From positions 1-48,039 of the forward strand of contig DYRG01000020.1 in assembly GCA_020718845.1 (NCBI GenBank): DNA of 48,039 bases, written 5' to 3'. The stretch is from Thiomargarita sp. GTDB taxonomy: Bacteria > Pseudomonadota > Gammaproteobacteria > Beggiatoales > Beggiatoaceae. The translations under genes and the position numbers were made by a program. This document shows, piece by piece, positions 26,961 through 37,631 of the stretch. The notes under the pieces were generated by a model, which was not told the origin of the DNA, made no database searches, and saw only the letters and a program-made list of their open reading frames with translations. Position 1 is the first letter of the stretch. Each line of letters begins with the position of its first letter.

Positions 26961-27818
26961 ATGCCAAAATTTTACGGTCGTCACTTGTTGTTGGGCGTCG
27001 CTGTTGCTGCGTTGCTTAACAATCCAGTGTTTGCAGATGAAACCAAACCTCAAGCCTTATTCGATGCCGACGGTAAAGCCGTTAAAGCGTCTGATGATTC
27101 TTGTGTCACTACTCCCGCTTTTCCCAGAACTGAAAAACTGAAAGATTGCGGCGATCAAACGTGTAAATTCGAAGCCCCCAAAGGCACCGATGCTAAATTC
27201 CTCGATAAAGAAGGTTGTGCCCTCGATAGCGATAACGACGGCGTGCCTGATTATCAAGACAAATGCCCTCACAACACCCCCGAAGAAATCTCCAAAGGCG
27301 TGTACAAAGATGGCGATAAAATGGGTTGTCCTATCGACTCTGATGGTGACGGCGTGCCCGATTACAAAGATCGTTGCCCCAACACACCACCTAATACCCC
27401 CGTTGACGAATTTGGTTGCCCGCCTGAAGTCACCGAATACCGTACCGTGTTAAGCGCACAAGAAGGCATGGTTAATTTCGACTTCAACAAAGCTAACTTA
27501 CGTCCAAAAGGCGTTGAAGCGATTGATAGATTAGCTAAATTTATCGTCGAAGACCCCGGTCATTTGAAAGAAGTCGTGGTTGAAGGTCACACCGACTATA
27601 AAGGTTCTGAAGCATACAACCTCTCACTTTCTCAAAAACGTGCACAATCTGTCGTGGATTATTTGATCAAGAAAGGCGTGCCTAAAGACAAAATTTCAGC
27701 CGTTGGTAAAGGTAAAGGTAGCCCAGTTGCGGGTACTGTTACCAAACAAACCACCGAGCAAATGGCACAAAACCGTCGTGTGGAAATCATCATCCGCAAA
27801 ACCAATGCTCAAAAATAA
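26961..27818 (+). CDS. OmpA-family protein with thrombospondin type 3 repeats
   Basis: A 285-residue exported protein. The start is the ATG at 26961 after AGGAAGGA. A signal peptide ends at about A25 (NPVFA). Two calcium-type TSP3 repeats follow: DSDNDGVPDYQDKCP at about 89-103 and DSDGDGVPDYKDRCP at 126-140. Residues about 168-280 form the OmpA peptidoglycan-binding domain (VNFDFNKANL, VEGHTDYKGSEAYN, NRRVEIIIRK). There is no N-terminal beta-barrel, so it probably links peptidoglycan to another partner. The gene uses more C-ending codons than its neighbours, which fits high expression. A strong terminator follows. Confidence 0.93.
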   Translation: MPKFYGRHLLLGVAVAALLNNPVFADETKPQALFDADGKAVKASDDSCVTTPAFPRTEKLKDCGDQTCKFEAPKGTDAKFLDKEGCALDSDNDGVPDYQDKCPHNTPEEISKGVYKDGDKMGCPIDSDGDGVPDYKDRCPNTPPNTPVDEFGCPPEVTEYRTVLSAQEGMVNFDFNKANLRPKGVEAIDRLAKFIVEDPGHLKEVVVEGHTDYKGSEAYNLSLSQKRAQSVVDYLIKKGVPKDKISAVGKGKGSPVAGTVTKQTTEQMAQNRRVEIIIRKTNAQK

Positions 27819-27850
27819 TAGACTTCGTTTCTAACGATTTTCTATGATGA

Positions 27851-29548
<1,698 letters not shown>

Positions 29549-29567
29549 ATTTCTCAAGGAGAGAAAA

Positions 29568-29954
29568 ATGTATCACTTTAACGTTTCTGTTGATTTACCT
29601 TTTGAAGATGCAAAAGCCAAATTTCTTGCTGCATTACACGCAGAGAAACTTGGTATTGTTAGTGAAGTTAATGTTCAAGCAATTATGCAGAACAAAATGG
29701 GGATTTCAATTCCACCTTATTTAATATTAGGCGCGTGTGCACCTTCTTTAGCAAAACAGGTATTAGATGCGGATTTGAACGCGGGAGCATTATTACCTTG
29801 CAACGTGGTTTTATATCAAACCGCTGACGGCAAAGTAGAAATCGCTGTTATGAATCCTGAACCCGTATTAGGTTTAGCAAATAATCCTCAAATAGATCAA
29901 GTAGCTATCCAAGCAAAAGCTATTTTAGAACGTGTTTGTAATTCACTGAAATAA
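29568..29954 (+). CDS. DUF302 domain protein
   Basis: A 128-residue soluble protein covered by one DUF302 domain (FNVSVDLPFEDAKAKFLAAL, LGACAPSLAKQVLDADLNAG, LLPCNVVLYQ). It has no signal peptide. The ATG at 29568 follows AAGGAGAG. The function of the family is unknown; many members sit near thiol or sulfur metabolism genes. Here it follows pgm closely and shares its terminator, so the two are probably one operon. Confidence 0.88.
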   Translation: MYHFNVSVDLPFEDAKAKFLAALHAEKLGIVSEVNVQAIMQNKMGISIPPYLILGACAPSLAKQVLDADLNAGALLPCNVVLYQTADGKVEIAVMNPEPVLGLANNPQIDQVAIQAKAILERVCNSLK

Positions 29955-29960
29955 TTATAA

Positions 29961-30001
29961 AATATTGCTCTCATAAAAATTATTTGAGAGCAATATTCTT
30001 C
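29961..30001 (+). terminator. Rho-independent terminator after DUF302
   Basis: Arms AATATTGCTCTCA and TGAGAGCAATATT are perfect over 13 bases with an 11-base loop, six bases after the stop codon. It separates the pgm unit from the CHASE2 operon. Confidence 0.8.
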
Positions 30002-30135
30002 AAAATAGAGGTAATCTTATAAAAACGCTATAAGTGAGTATTTGTTTCATTTGCAGATGGAGAAATATAATTTTGAATAATGAAACGTACAACTATATCA
30101 AAAAAACTTGATTAAAAATTATAGGAAATGATGCA

Positions 30136-31608
30136 ATGAAATATCTATACATATTGAAACCTCGTTGTGATTTTTCAAAACACGAATGGTTACGGAGCTT
30201 ATTGATTAATTTTATATTAGCAATAACAACCATGTTTGTTTTATCGCAATGGTTTGCTGAAAATATTTTGTTTCTGGCACTTCAAGATTCGGTTATGTTT
30301 TGGGGAAGTGATTCCGTTTCTGAAATTAATGGAAAACCAATAGATAGAATGGCGTTAATTCACATCGATGAAACAACACATCGGGAATGGGGATCGCCGC
30401 TTTTAACACCGCGAGATCATTTAAAGCAACTGATAGAACAAGCTGTTAAACAAGGGGCAAAAACAATTGCCGTTGATATTGATTTGGCATGGTCAGCAGA
30501 TGGTTGTATTCATGGTGGAGAGAAAATAGCGTGTCCAATCACAGATAAACAAAGCGAAGAAACGTTAGGACTTTATTTGAAAAACTTAAATGAAAGTAAA
30601 GAACCAAACACGCCGATTGTGATTTTAACCCGTTTGTATCGTTATCCCTTAAAAAATAATCAACTTGATTCAAATAATTTTTTAGAAAGAGCCCCCTCAT
30701 TTTTAGATCAATGGTTACAAGAAGAAAAGAACGTTTTTTGGGCATCGACTTTCTTTGTGCCGAGTGAGGATCGAGTATTAAGACATTGGCGTTTAGCACC
30801 TTTAATTTGTGAAAACAATCATTTGAATGTTGTTCCATCAGCCGCATTATTGGCGACATTAGCGCAATTATCAGATAATCCTCAATTTGTTTTACAAGAT
30901 ATGAAAAGAAAATGGAATACTTGGGCAGAACAATATTCGTGTGATTCATCACAAGGAAATGATTTGAAGCAACTTTGTCAAAAAATGGATTGCAATGATT
31001 TGAAAGTGACGTTGCCAGCGCATGAACATTGGCGAGAAAAGGCTTCAGAAATCTATTTACAAGCCGTTAAAATAAAAGAAAAAATTATTTATCGGTTTGC
31101 ACCAATGGATAAGATAAAAGATCAACGAATTAGTTTAATTGATACTTATTCAGTCAATAACTTTTTAGAACAGAAACCAGATTTAAAAGATCAATTGGTA
31201 TTTATTGGAGCAACGCACTCTTTAAGTGGAGATCGTCATCCGATTCCCATTCGTAAAAAAGAAGTGGACGGGGTGTATGTTTTAATGAATGCAACGGATA
31301 CTTTATTGCGCATTGGTCATTTAAAGGAACTTCCAAAGGAAGGGACTATTGCTTTAATTATTTTTACCGTAATGATTACAGCATTAGTTTTTACGTTTTA
31401 TGAAACCATGACGGCGTTTTGGTTAGCCACGATTTTAAGTAATGTAGTACTTTATTTGTTAGGAGCAATTTTATTACGTTCGGGATTTGAGATACAAGTT
31501 GCACTGCCACTTTTGACATTGAACTTTGTGCTTATGTTGTGGCATTATATTGAGAATTTTAAAGAGTTTCATCATCGAGTAAAAGGAAAGCAGCATCATG
31601 AACACTAA
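30136..31608 (+). CDS. CHASE2 sensor membrane protein without output domain
   Basis: A 490-residue protein. A membrane segment at about 20-40 is followed by a large periplasmic CHASE2 domain to about residue 395 (MALIHIDETTHREWG, GAKTIAVDIDL, LKDQLVFIGATHSLSGDRHPIPI, VDGVYVLMNATDTLL). Three membrane segments follow at about 403-473. In other proteins CHASE2 is coupled to a kinase, cyclase or diguanylate cyclase after these helices. Here only about 18 residues, ending in HHEH, remain after the last helix, so a separate partner must take the signal, if any. An AGGAAATG site precedes the ATG. It overlaps the next gene by 11 bases. Confidence 0.88.
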   Translation: MKYLYILKPRCDFSKHEWLRSLLINFILAITTMFVLSQWFAENILFLALQDSVMFWGSDSVSEINGKPIDRMALIHIDETTHREWGSPLLTPRDHLKQLIEQAVKQGAKTIAVDIDLAWSADGCIHGGEKIACPITDKQSEETLGLYLKNLNESKEPNTPIVILTRLYRYPLKNNQLDSNNFLERAPSFLDQWLQEEKNVFWASTFFVPSEDRVLRHWRLAPLICENNHLNVVPSAALLATLAQLSDNPQFVLQDMKRKWNTWAEQYSCDSSQGNDLKQLCQKMDCNDLKVTLPAHEHWREKASEIYLQAVKIKEKIIYRFAPMDKIKDQRISLIDTYSVNNFLEQKPDLKDQLVFIGATHSLSGDRHPIPIRKKEVDGVYVLMNATDTLLRIGHLKELPKEGTIALIIFTVMITALVFTFYETMTAFWLATILSNVVLYLLGAILLRSGFEIQVALPLLTLNFVLMLWHYIENFKEFHHRVKGKQHHEH

Positions 31609-32539
31609 AAAAAGTTTATTTTTAGCACTTTTATGGAGTATTTCTAATTTTTCAATTGCTTGTGATTTAACGATTGCAAAGATTCAATGGCATGAAAAAT
31701 TATTAAATAATATCAGTGTATTGCGAAATGGTAAAACACATTTCATTACTGAAAAAGATCGTGAATTATGTCGTGGCGATCAACTCACCGTTCCTCAACA
31801 AGCTGTGCCAGTCACGATTTGGTATTACAGTGAATCTCCTAATAAAGAAGAAATCATAGTACCAACCACTAATTATCAACTTCGAGAACTTAAAGAACCT
31901 TGTGGAATGTGGTGCAAAGTCGAAGATAAAATTGTTAGTTTGGTGGATAAATTAACTAAAGCAATTAAGCCTAAAACAGAAAGATTTACTTCTAGTTCTA
32001 GTAAAGGTCCTAAGCCTGCCATTATTTTAGAGGATGACATATTATTAACGAGCGTAGCAACACGAGGTAATGATGAGAATAAACCTGTGTTTATGCCGTT
32101 AAGTGCAGGAAAATCAAAAAATGCACCGTTTTTTTTATTTACTAATGAAGGAAAAGTTAATCTATTTTGGCATAATGGAAAGCCTCCTTTTCAAATCATT
32201 TTACAAGATAATAACGGTAATGAATTATCGCGGTCAGAAACAAAGCAACGTGAGTGGGCTTTTATTCCTAGCACGTTTGAAGTCGGAACGATTTATCATT
32301 TGATTATAAAAGATCAATTAAATCAATCATATAGTTCAAAAATTGAATTTACCGTTCCGCCGTTACCCATTGATTCTAAAGCAGATAAATTCACATTATT
32401 TGCGACCTTATTACAACAAGAAAAACTCAAAGGAAACTCCAAAAATTGGCGTTTAGAAATTTATCGCCAATTGCTTGCTTTACCAGACAGTCCAGAAAAA
32501 CAAAATTTTCTCGACCATTTAATTGCCGATGATTTTTAA
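31598..32539 (+). CDS. Exported protein of unknown family in the CHASE2/CHAT operon
   Basis: A 313-residue protein with a signal peptide ending near IAC22; the context is a poor lipobox, so it may be a free periplasmic protein. Residues about 25-85 (VLRNGKTHFITEKDRELCRGDQLTVPQQAVPVTIWYY) vaguely resemble the gene-expression-type FecR beta domain or the DUF928 proteins that accompany CHAT genes in cyanobacteria; this is a weak impression. A middle region (about 165-260) looks like an Ig-type beta fold. No catalytic motif is seen. It is translationally coupled to the CHASE2 gene and ends 13 bases before the TPR-CHAT start. Confidence 0.7.
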   Translation: MNTKKSLFLALLWSISNFSIACDLTIAKIQWHEKLLNNISVLRNGKTHFITEKDRELCRGDQLTVPQQAVPVTIWYYSESPNKEEIIVPTTNYQLRELKEPCGMWCKVEDKIVSLVDKLTKAIKPKTERFTSSSSKGPKPAIILEDDILLTSVATRGNDENKPVFMPLSAGKSKNAPFFLFTNEGKVNLFWHNGKPPFQIILQDNNGNELSRSETKQREWAFIPSTFEVGTIYHLIIKDQLNQSYSSKIEFTVPPLPIDSKADKFTLFATLLQQEKLKGNSKNWRLEIYRQLLALPDSPEKQNFLDHLIADDF

Positions 32540-32552
32540 AAGGAGAACAATC

Positions 32553-35500
32553 ATGAAGCATTTTTTATTGGTTATTTTGTGCTTGTTTTCATTTTCAGTA
32601 CAAGCACCTAGACCTCCTATCGAAGAAATTAAACACCAAAAACTCAAAACTGATAGCAACTTACTGTGGAAATATCTTCGACAAAATCGCTTCAAAGATG
32701 CTTTATCGTTAGCAGAACAAAACTATGAACTACTAAAAAGTTTATTAGGTGAAAAGCACCCTGACACTATTACGAGTCTCATAGCGTTGGCAGGGGCTTA
32801 CTACAAGTCAGAGCGTTTTATTGACTCTCTTCCACTTAAAGAAAAAATTTATTTATTGGATAAAGAAATATTAGGCGAAAAACACCCTGAAACACTTATT
32901 AGTCTCGATAATTTGGCACTAAATTATCTTAAATTAAACCGCTTATCTGAAGCACTAGTACTTAATGAACAGTCCTTCGCCTCATTTAAAGAAGTTTTAG
33001 GAGAAAAACACCCCGATACCCTACAAAGTCTTAGTAATTTAGCAGTAATTTATAACAAATTAAAACGACATGATAACGCATTGCTCTTTGATCAGAAAGC
33101 CTACATTTTGAGAAAAGAAATAATGGGTGAAAAGCACCCACATACATTAGAAAGTCTTAATAACTTAGCTGCTAGTTACTGTAGCATAAATAATTGCACG
33201 GAAGCACTGCCTCTTGCACAAAAAGCTTACACATTGCGTCAAGAAATATTAGGAGAAAGACATCCCAGAACTCTTTTTAGTCTTGATTTATTAATTTCAA
33301 TTTATGAAAAATTAGGCAATTTTAAAGAAACATTACCTCTTAATAAGCAAATATATAAATTAAAAAGTAAAACTCTCGGAGAAAAACATCCTGATGTACT
33401 TGCAAGCCTTCAGAAGGTGGCATCAAACTATATTGATTTAAACTTCCTTGAGGATGCGCTATTGCTTAATAAACAAATTTATGAAATGCGAAAAGAAATA
33501 TTTGGTGAAAATCATGTTGATACTCTTGATAGTTTAGATCAATTAGTAGTCAACTATCAAAAACTTGGCTATTTTAAATATGCAATACCTCTAAGTGAAA
33601 AAGCATATGCTATTAGAAAAGAGAATCAAAAAGAGCTTTCAATTGAACGATGTCTTTCTAGACCAAATGATGAGTGGTGTTCTTCAGACTCAAAGATTCT
33701 AATTGATAATTTATTAATTAAAAGCCTAAATAACCTAGCAACAAGTTATGAGTATTTACATTATTTTACAGATGCGCTAACTCTTCGTGAGAAGATTTAT
33801 GCTGAAACTAAATTACTGTATGGCGAGAAAAATTTGAACACTATTGTTACGCTAGACAATCTAGCAACAGCTTACACTAATTTACACCGTTCTATAGAAG
33901 CATTACCTCTCCGTAAACAGGCATATGCATTAGCAACGCAAGTATTAGGAGAAAGAAATTACCATACTCTCATAAGTCTAGATAATTTAGCAGCAGCTTA
34001 CTCTAAGTTAAACAATTTTGTAGAAGCACTTCCCCTACATGAAAAGTCATACACCTTATTCAAGGAAATATTGGGAGAACACCACCCAGACACCCTTATG
34101 AGTCTTCACAATTTATCGGCGATCTATAACTCGTTAGGTCAGGAAACAAAAGCACTTTCTCTTGGGAAGAAAGTCTATGCACTAAAAAAAGAAATTCTAG
34201 GGGAAAAACATTCTAGCACATTGAATAGCCTTACTCAGTTAGCTTACTACTACCAAAGTGTAAATCAAGTTGAACAAGCTATTATTCATTTTGAAAAAGC
34301 ACTGGAAAGTGTAAATAAACAACAAATCTACTTAAATCTAACAATACTGTATCTTTCTCAACGTAACATTAAAAAAGCCTTTTTTACAGTAGAAAGAGGA
34401 AAATCACGAAACTTATTAGCAGAAATGGCTCGAAAATTTGCAATTAATCATGCAGGATTGAGTGGTAAGGAAATCAACCAACATGAAAATTTAATTTCCA
34501 CGATTGGTAAATTAGATGAAATGATTTCAAAAACTGAAGAATTAGAAAAACGTTTAAGTTTGCGTCCTGAACACACCCGTTTAAATCAAGAATTAGCAGA
34601 ATCATCACATCGACAATTAGCAGATAAATATGTTGAATATCGTCAACTAAATGCAGTAGAAACTGCTAGTTTGGAAGAACGCTTAAATCTTCGCGCTGAA
34701 TATACTCGTTTAAATCAAGAGTTAGCAGAATTACATCAACAATTAAGTGATAAATACCCAAAATACCGCCAATTGAATGCAGTAGAAATTGTCGATGCTG
34801 AAAAAGGTAAAGATTTATTGCCTGAAAATGGATTATTTGTTAATTATTTAATTGGAGCAAAAAATCATTTATTAGCCTTTATTCTTGACAAAGAAGGTGG
34901 ATTAGAAAGCTATGATTTAGGAGAAATCCCCAATTTGGAACAAACTATCGAAGCTTATCGTAAAACTTTAGGTGTTGGTGGTATTCTAAACCTAAGAGGC
35001 AATGGTTTGTATGTTTATGAATTGGAAGATGGGAGTTTCACAACGGCAACAGATGCTCCAGAAAATTCTCGTAAGTTAGGAGAAGAAGATGAAGGATTAA
35101 TTGGAGCATATTTGAGCAATAAATTATTAATTCCTTTAAAAGATTCTTTAAGTGAAAAAGAACGGTGGATTATTTCTCCCGATGGGGCGTTGGCATTATT
35201 ACCTTTTGAAACCTTGCCTTTTAATCAACAAATGGTGATTGAACAACACAGCGTGAATTATGTGCAATCATTATCAGTGTTAAATTTGCTTAAACAACGT
35301 CAAGCCGCGTATCAAAGTCAAACCGACCGCCAATCCTTATTAGCAATGGGCGCGGCACGTTATGAAAAACCTAATCAAATCTCAAATAAAATAGAAATAA
35401 ATGCTTTTGAAATCAGTGCACGATTAAAACAAGGTGCATCTGATCAACAGTCTTTAAATCAACTCGTTGCCATGCAACAAAAAGAATGGAAAAACTTACC

Positions 35501-36062
35501 CGCCTCTGAAAAAGAATTACAAAATTTAGAAACACTCTTTGAGAAAGAAAAACCGCTCATTCTACGCAAAGAAAAAGCCAGCGAAAGTCATTTATTAGAA
35601 CTCAATAAACAACGGGTTTTAACAAACTATCGTTATTTATTATTTTCTACGCACGGCTATTTTAGCCCGATTCATCCCGCCTTATCGGGCATCGTTTTAG
35701 ATCAACTCCACACGCCCGCCCCCACCGATGGCTACATCAACGCCGCCGAATGGGTTGGTTATGATTTACGAAGCGATTTGATGGTGTTGTCGGCGTGCGA
35801 AACAGGTGTGGGACAAACCAGCGGCGACGGCGTTTTAGGTTTGCCTTATGCTTTATATGTCGCTGGAAATACGAATACGTTATTGACTTTATGGACAATT
35901 TTAGATGAAAGTACCGCCGAATTTATGCGTCGTTTCTTTAGTCGTTTGCAACAAGGCGAAAATCATGTCGATGCTTTAACTTCAGTGAAACGCGAGTTTC
36001 TCAAAGAAAACAAATACCGCAATCCTTTACATTGGGCAGCTTTTATTCTTTACGGCATTTAA
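32553..36062 (+). CDS. Exported TPR-CHAT caspase-like protein
   Basis: A 1169-residue protein starting at the ATG at 32553 after AGGAGA. A signal peptide (LLVILCLFSFSVQA) directs it out of the cytoplasm. From about residue 40 to 620 there are at least eleven kinesin-light-chain-like 42-residue TPR units marked by GE[KRN]HPxTLxSLxNLA. One unit is interrupted by an insert with C367 and C376. A coiled coil with an internal duplication (about 640-745) leads to a C-terminal CHAT domain (about 770-1169), with the caspase-like dyad H1034 in FSTHGYFSP and C1082 in LSACETGVG. CHAT proteins are clan CD peptidases, some of them active proteases. Target unknown. It is the last gene of the CHASE2 operon. 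Confidence 0.92.
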   Translation: MKHFLLVILCLFSFSVQAPRPPIEEIKHQKLKTDSNLLWKYLRQNRFKDALSLAEQNYELLKSLLGEKHPDTITSLIALAGAYYKSERFIDSLPLKEKIYLLDKEILGEKHPETLISLDNLALNYLKLNRLSEALVLNEQSFASFKEVLGEKHPDTLQSLSNLAVIYNKLKRHDNALLFDQKAYILRKEIMGEKHPHTLESLNNLAASYCSINNCTEALPLAQKAYTLRQEILGERHPRTLFSLDLLISIYEKLGNFKETLPLNKQIYKLKSKTLGEKHPDVLASLQKVASNYIDLNFLEDALLLNKQIYEMRKEIFGENHVDTLDSLDQLVVNYQKLGYFKYAIPLSEKAYAIRKENQKELSIERCLSRPNDEWCSSDSKILIDNLLIKSLNNLATSYEYLHYFTDALTLREKIYAETKLLYGEKNLNTIVTLDNLATAYTNLHRSIEALPLRKQAYALATQVLGERNYHTLISLDNLAAAYSKLNNFVEALPLHEKSYTLFKEILGEHHPDTLMSLHNLSAIYNSLGQETKALSLGKKVYALKKEILGEKHSSTLNSLTQLAYYYQSVNQVEQAIIHFEKALESVNKQQIYLNLTILYLSQRNIKKAFFTVERGKSRNLLAEMARKFAINHAGLSGKEINQHENLISTIGKLDEMISKTEELEKRLSLRPEHTRLNQELAESSHRQLADKYVEYRQLNAVETASLEERLNLRAEYTRLNQELAELHQQLSDKYPKYRQLNAVEIVDAEKGKDLLPENGLFVNYLIGAKNHLLAFILDKEGGLESYDLGEIPNLEQTIEAYRKTLGVGGILNLRGNGLYVYELEDGSFTTATDAPENSRKLGEEDEGLIGAYLSNKLLIPLKDSLSEKERWIISPDGALALLPFETLPFNQQMVIEQHSVNYVQSLSVLNLLKQRQAAYQSQTDRQSLLAMGAARYEKPNQISNKIEINAFEISARLKQGASDQQSLNQLVAMQQKEWKNLPASEKELQNLETLFEKEKPLILRKEKASESHLLELNKQRVLTNYRYLLFSTHGYFSPIHPALSGIVLDQLHTPAPTDGYINAAEWVGYDLRSDLMVLSACETGVGQTSGDGVLGLPYALYVAGNTNTLLTLWTILDESTAEFMRRFFSRLQQGENHVDALTSVKREFLKENKYRNPLHWAAFILYGI
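34542..34787 (+). repeat. Tandem duplication inside the TPR-CHAT gene
   Basis: Two units, 34542-34670 (43 codons) and 34671-34787 (39 codons or more), encode nearly the same helical sequence. The first starts LEKRLSLRPEHTRLNQELAE and the second LEERLNLRAEYTRLNQELAE; both end in YRQLNAVE. It lengthens the coiled coil between the TPR array and the CHAT domain. The copies differ at many silent positions, so the duplication is not very recent. Confidence 0.85.
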
Positions 36063-36087
36063 ACTTTAAAATAGGATTTTTCTTAAA

Positions 36088-37611
36088 ATGTTACGATCAT
36101 TAAGTGTAGTAGGAAGTTTGACGTTGTTATCACGAATTTTGGGATTTGTGAGGGATATTGTAATTGCAACTTTATTTGGAGCAACCGCTGGGGCTGATGC
36201 GTTTCTGGTGGCGTTTAAAATTCCTAATTTTATGCGAAGATTATTTGCGGAAGGTGCGTTTTCTCAAGCATTTGTTCCCGTATTAAGTGAATATAAGAAC
36301 AACTCTCCCGAAAAAGTCCAAAGTTTAATCGATCACGTTGCGGGAACATTAGGGTTTATTTTAATCATTTTAACGGTGTTAGGAATTGTTTTCGCCCCGT
36401 ATTTGATTATGTTATTTGCACCTGGGTTTGTCGATGAGCCACATAAATATCAACTTGCCGTCGATATGTTGCGCATTACATTTCCTTATTTATTGTTTGT
36501 TTCATTGACGGCATTTGCGGCGGGCATTTTAAATTCATACGATCATTTCTCATCGCCCGCTTTTAGTCCAGTGATTTTAAATTTGTGCATGATCGCGGCT
36601 GCATTAGGATTTAGTCAATATTTTCAAGAACCTATTTTAGCTTTAGCATGGAGTGTGTTAATTTCTGGAATTTTACAATTTGTATTTCAATTGCCGTTTT
36701 TATCTAAATTGCATTTAATGCCCGTTCCTCGATTAAAAAAAGAACAAGATGAAGGCGTTAAAAAGATTTTAAATTTAATGCTTCCGGTTTTATTTTCGGT
36801 TTCTGTGGGACAAATCAGTCTTTTAATTAGCACCTTAATGGCATCATTTCTAGTCACTGGAAGTATCGCATGGTTATATTATGCGGATCGGTTATTAGAA
36901 TTCCCGATTGGGGTATTTGGTGTGGCGTTAGCAACGGTGGTTTTACCAAGGCTTTCTGGGTTAGCCGCTAGAAATGCCCAAGAGGATTATAACAAAACCT
37001 TAGATTGGAGTTTAAAATGGGTTTTTTTAGTGGGCGTTCCAAGCACTTTAGGGTTAATTTTTCTTTCAAAACCGATATTTGTGACGTTGTTTTATCGCGG
37101 GCAATTTGGATTAAATGACGTTGAAATGAGTGCGCAAGCATTAATGGCGTATAGCATTGGTTTGTTAGGCTTTGTTTTAATTAAGATTTTAGCATCGGGT
37201 TTCTTTGCACGACAAGATACTAAAACTCCCACCAAAGTCGCTTTTATTTCAATTGTGAGCAACATTGTTTTAAATTTTGTTTTAATTTGGTCTTTAAAAC
37301 ACGTTGGATTAGCCTTAGCAACTGCATTGGCGGCGATTTTAAATGCGGGTTTATTGTATTTCTATTTACGCAAACAAAACGCATTTCAACCATTAAAAGG
37401 TTGGGGATTGTTTTTGGGAAGAATTACGATTGCAAGTGTGGTAATGATTGCTTTGTTAATATGGTTTGTACCCGTATTAGAAAATTGGTTGCAATGGGGA
37501 AGTGGAATGCGATTTCTACAATTAGGAATTTGGGTTTGTTCTGCAATGATCGTTTATTTTTTTATGTTATGGATCAGTGGGTTGCGTTTTAAGACGTTAT
37601 TGCGACCTTAG
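36088..37611 (+). CDS. murJ: Lipid II flippase MurJ
   Basis: A 507-residue inner-membrane protein with about 14 helices that flips lipid II to the periplasm for peptidoglycan synthesis. The N-terminal LRSLSVVGSLTLLSRILGFVRD and FKIPNFMRRLFAEGAFSQAFVPV are diagnostic, with the essential arginines in RDI and RRLFAEG. It begins 25 bases after the TPR-CHAT stop on the same strand and may be read from the same transcript, though its function is housekeeping. Confidence 0.97.
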   Translation: MLRSLSVVGSLTLLSRILGFVRDIVIATLFGATAGADAFLVAFKIPNFMRRLFAEGAFSQAFVPVLSEYKNNSPEKVQSLIDHVAGTLGFILIILTVLGIVFAPYLIMLFAPGFVDEPHKYQLAVDMLRITFPYLLFVSLTAFAAGILNSYDHFSSPAFSPVILNLCMIAAALGFSQYFQEPILALAWSVLISGILQFVFQLPFLSKLHLMPVPRLKKEQDEGVKKILNLMLPVLFSVSVGQISLLISTLMASFLVTGSIAWLYYADRLLEFPIGVFGVALATVVLPRLSGLAARNAQEDYNKTLDWSLKWVFLVGVPSTLGLIFLSKPIFVTLFYRGQFGLNDVEMSAQALMAYSIGLLGFVLIKILASGFFARQDTKTPTKVAFISIVSNIVLNFVLIWSLKHVGLALATALAAILNAGLLYFYLRKQNAFQPLKGWGLFLGRITIASVVMIALLIWFVPVLENWLQWGSGMRFLQLGIWVCSAMIVYFFMLWISGLRFKTLLRP

Positions 37612-37631
37612 ATAATATTTTATTTCTGCCG

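Noticed and set aside
33000-34300. The regular 126-base pattern in the TPR region as a DNA repeat or CRISPR-like array
   Set aside because: It is the codon-level image of the 42-residue TPR units, diverged between copies and in frame throughout.
32553-36062. TPR-CHAT protein as part of a type III-E CRISPR (Craspase) system
   Set aside because: No Cas7-11-like effector, Cas1, Cas2 or repeat array is in the window, and this protein has a signal peptide, unlike the cytoplasmic Craspase subunit.
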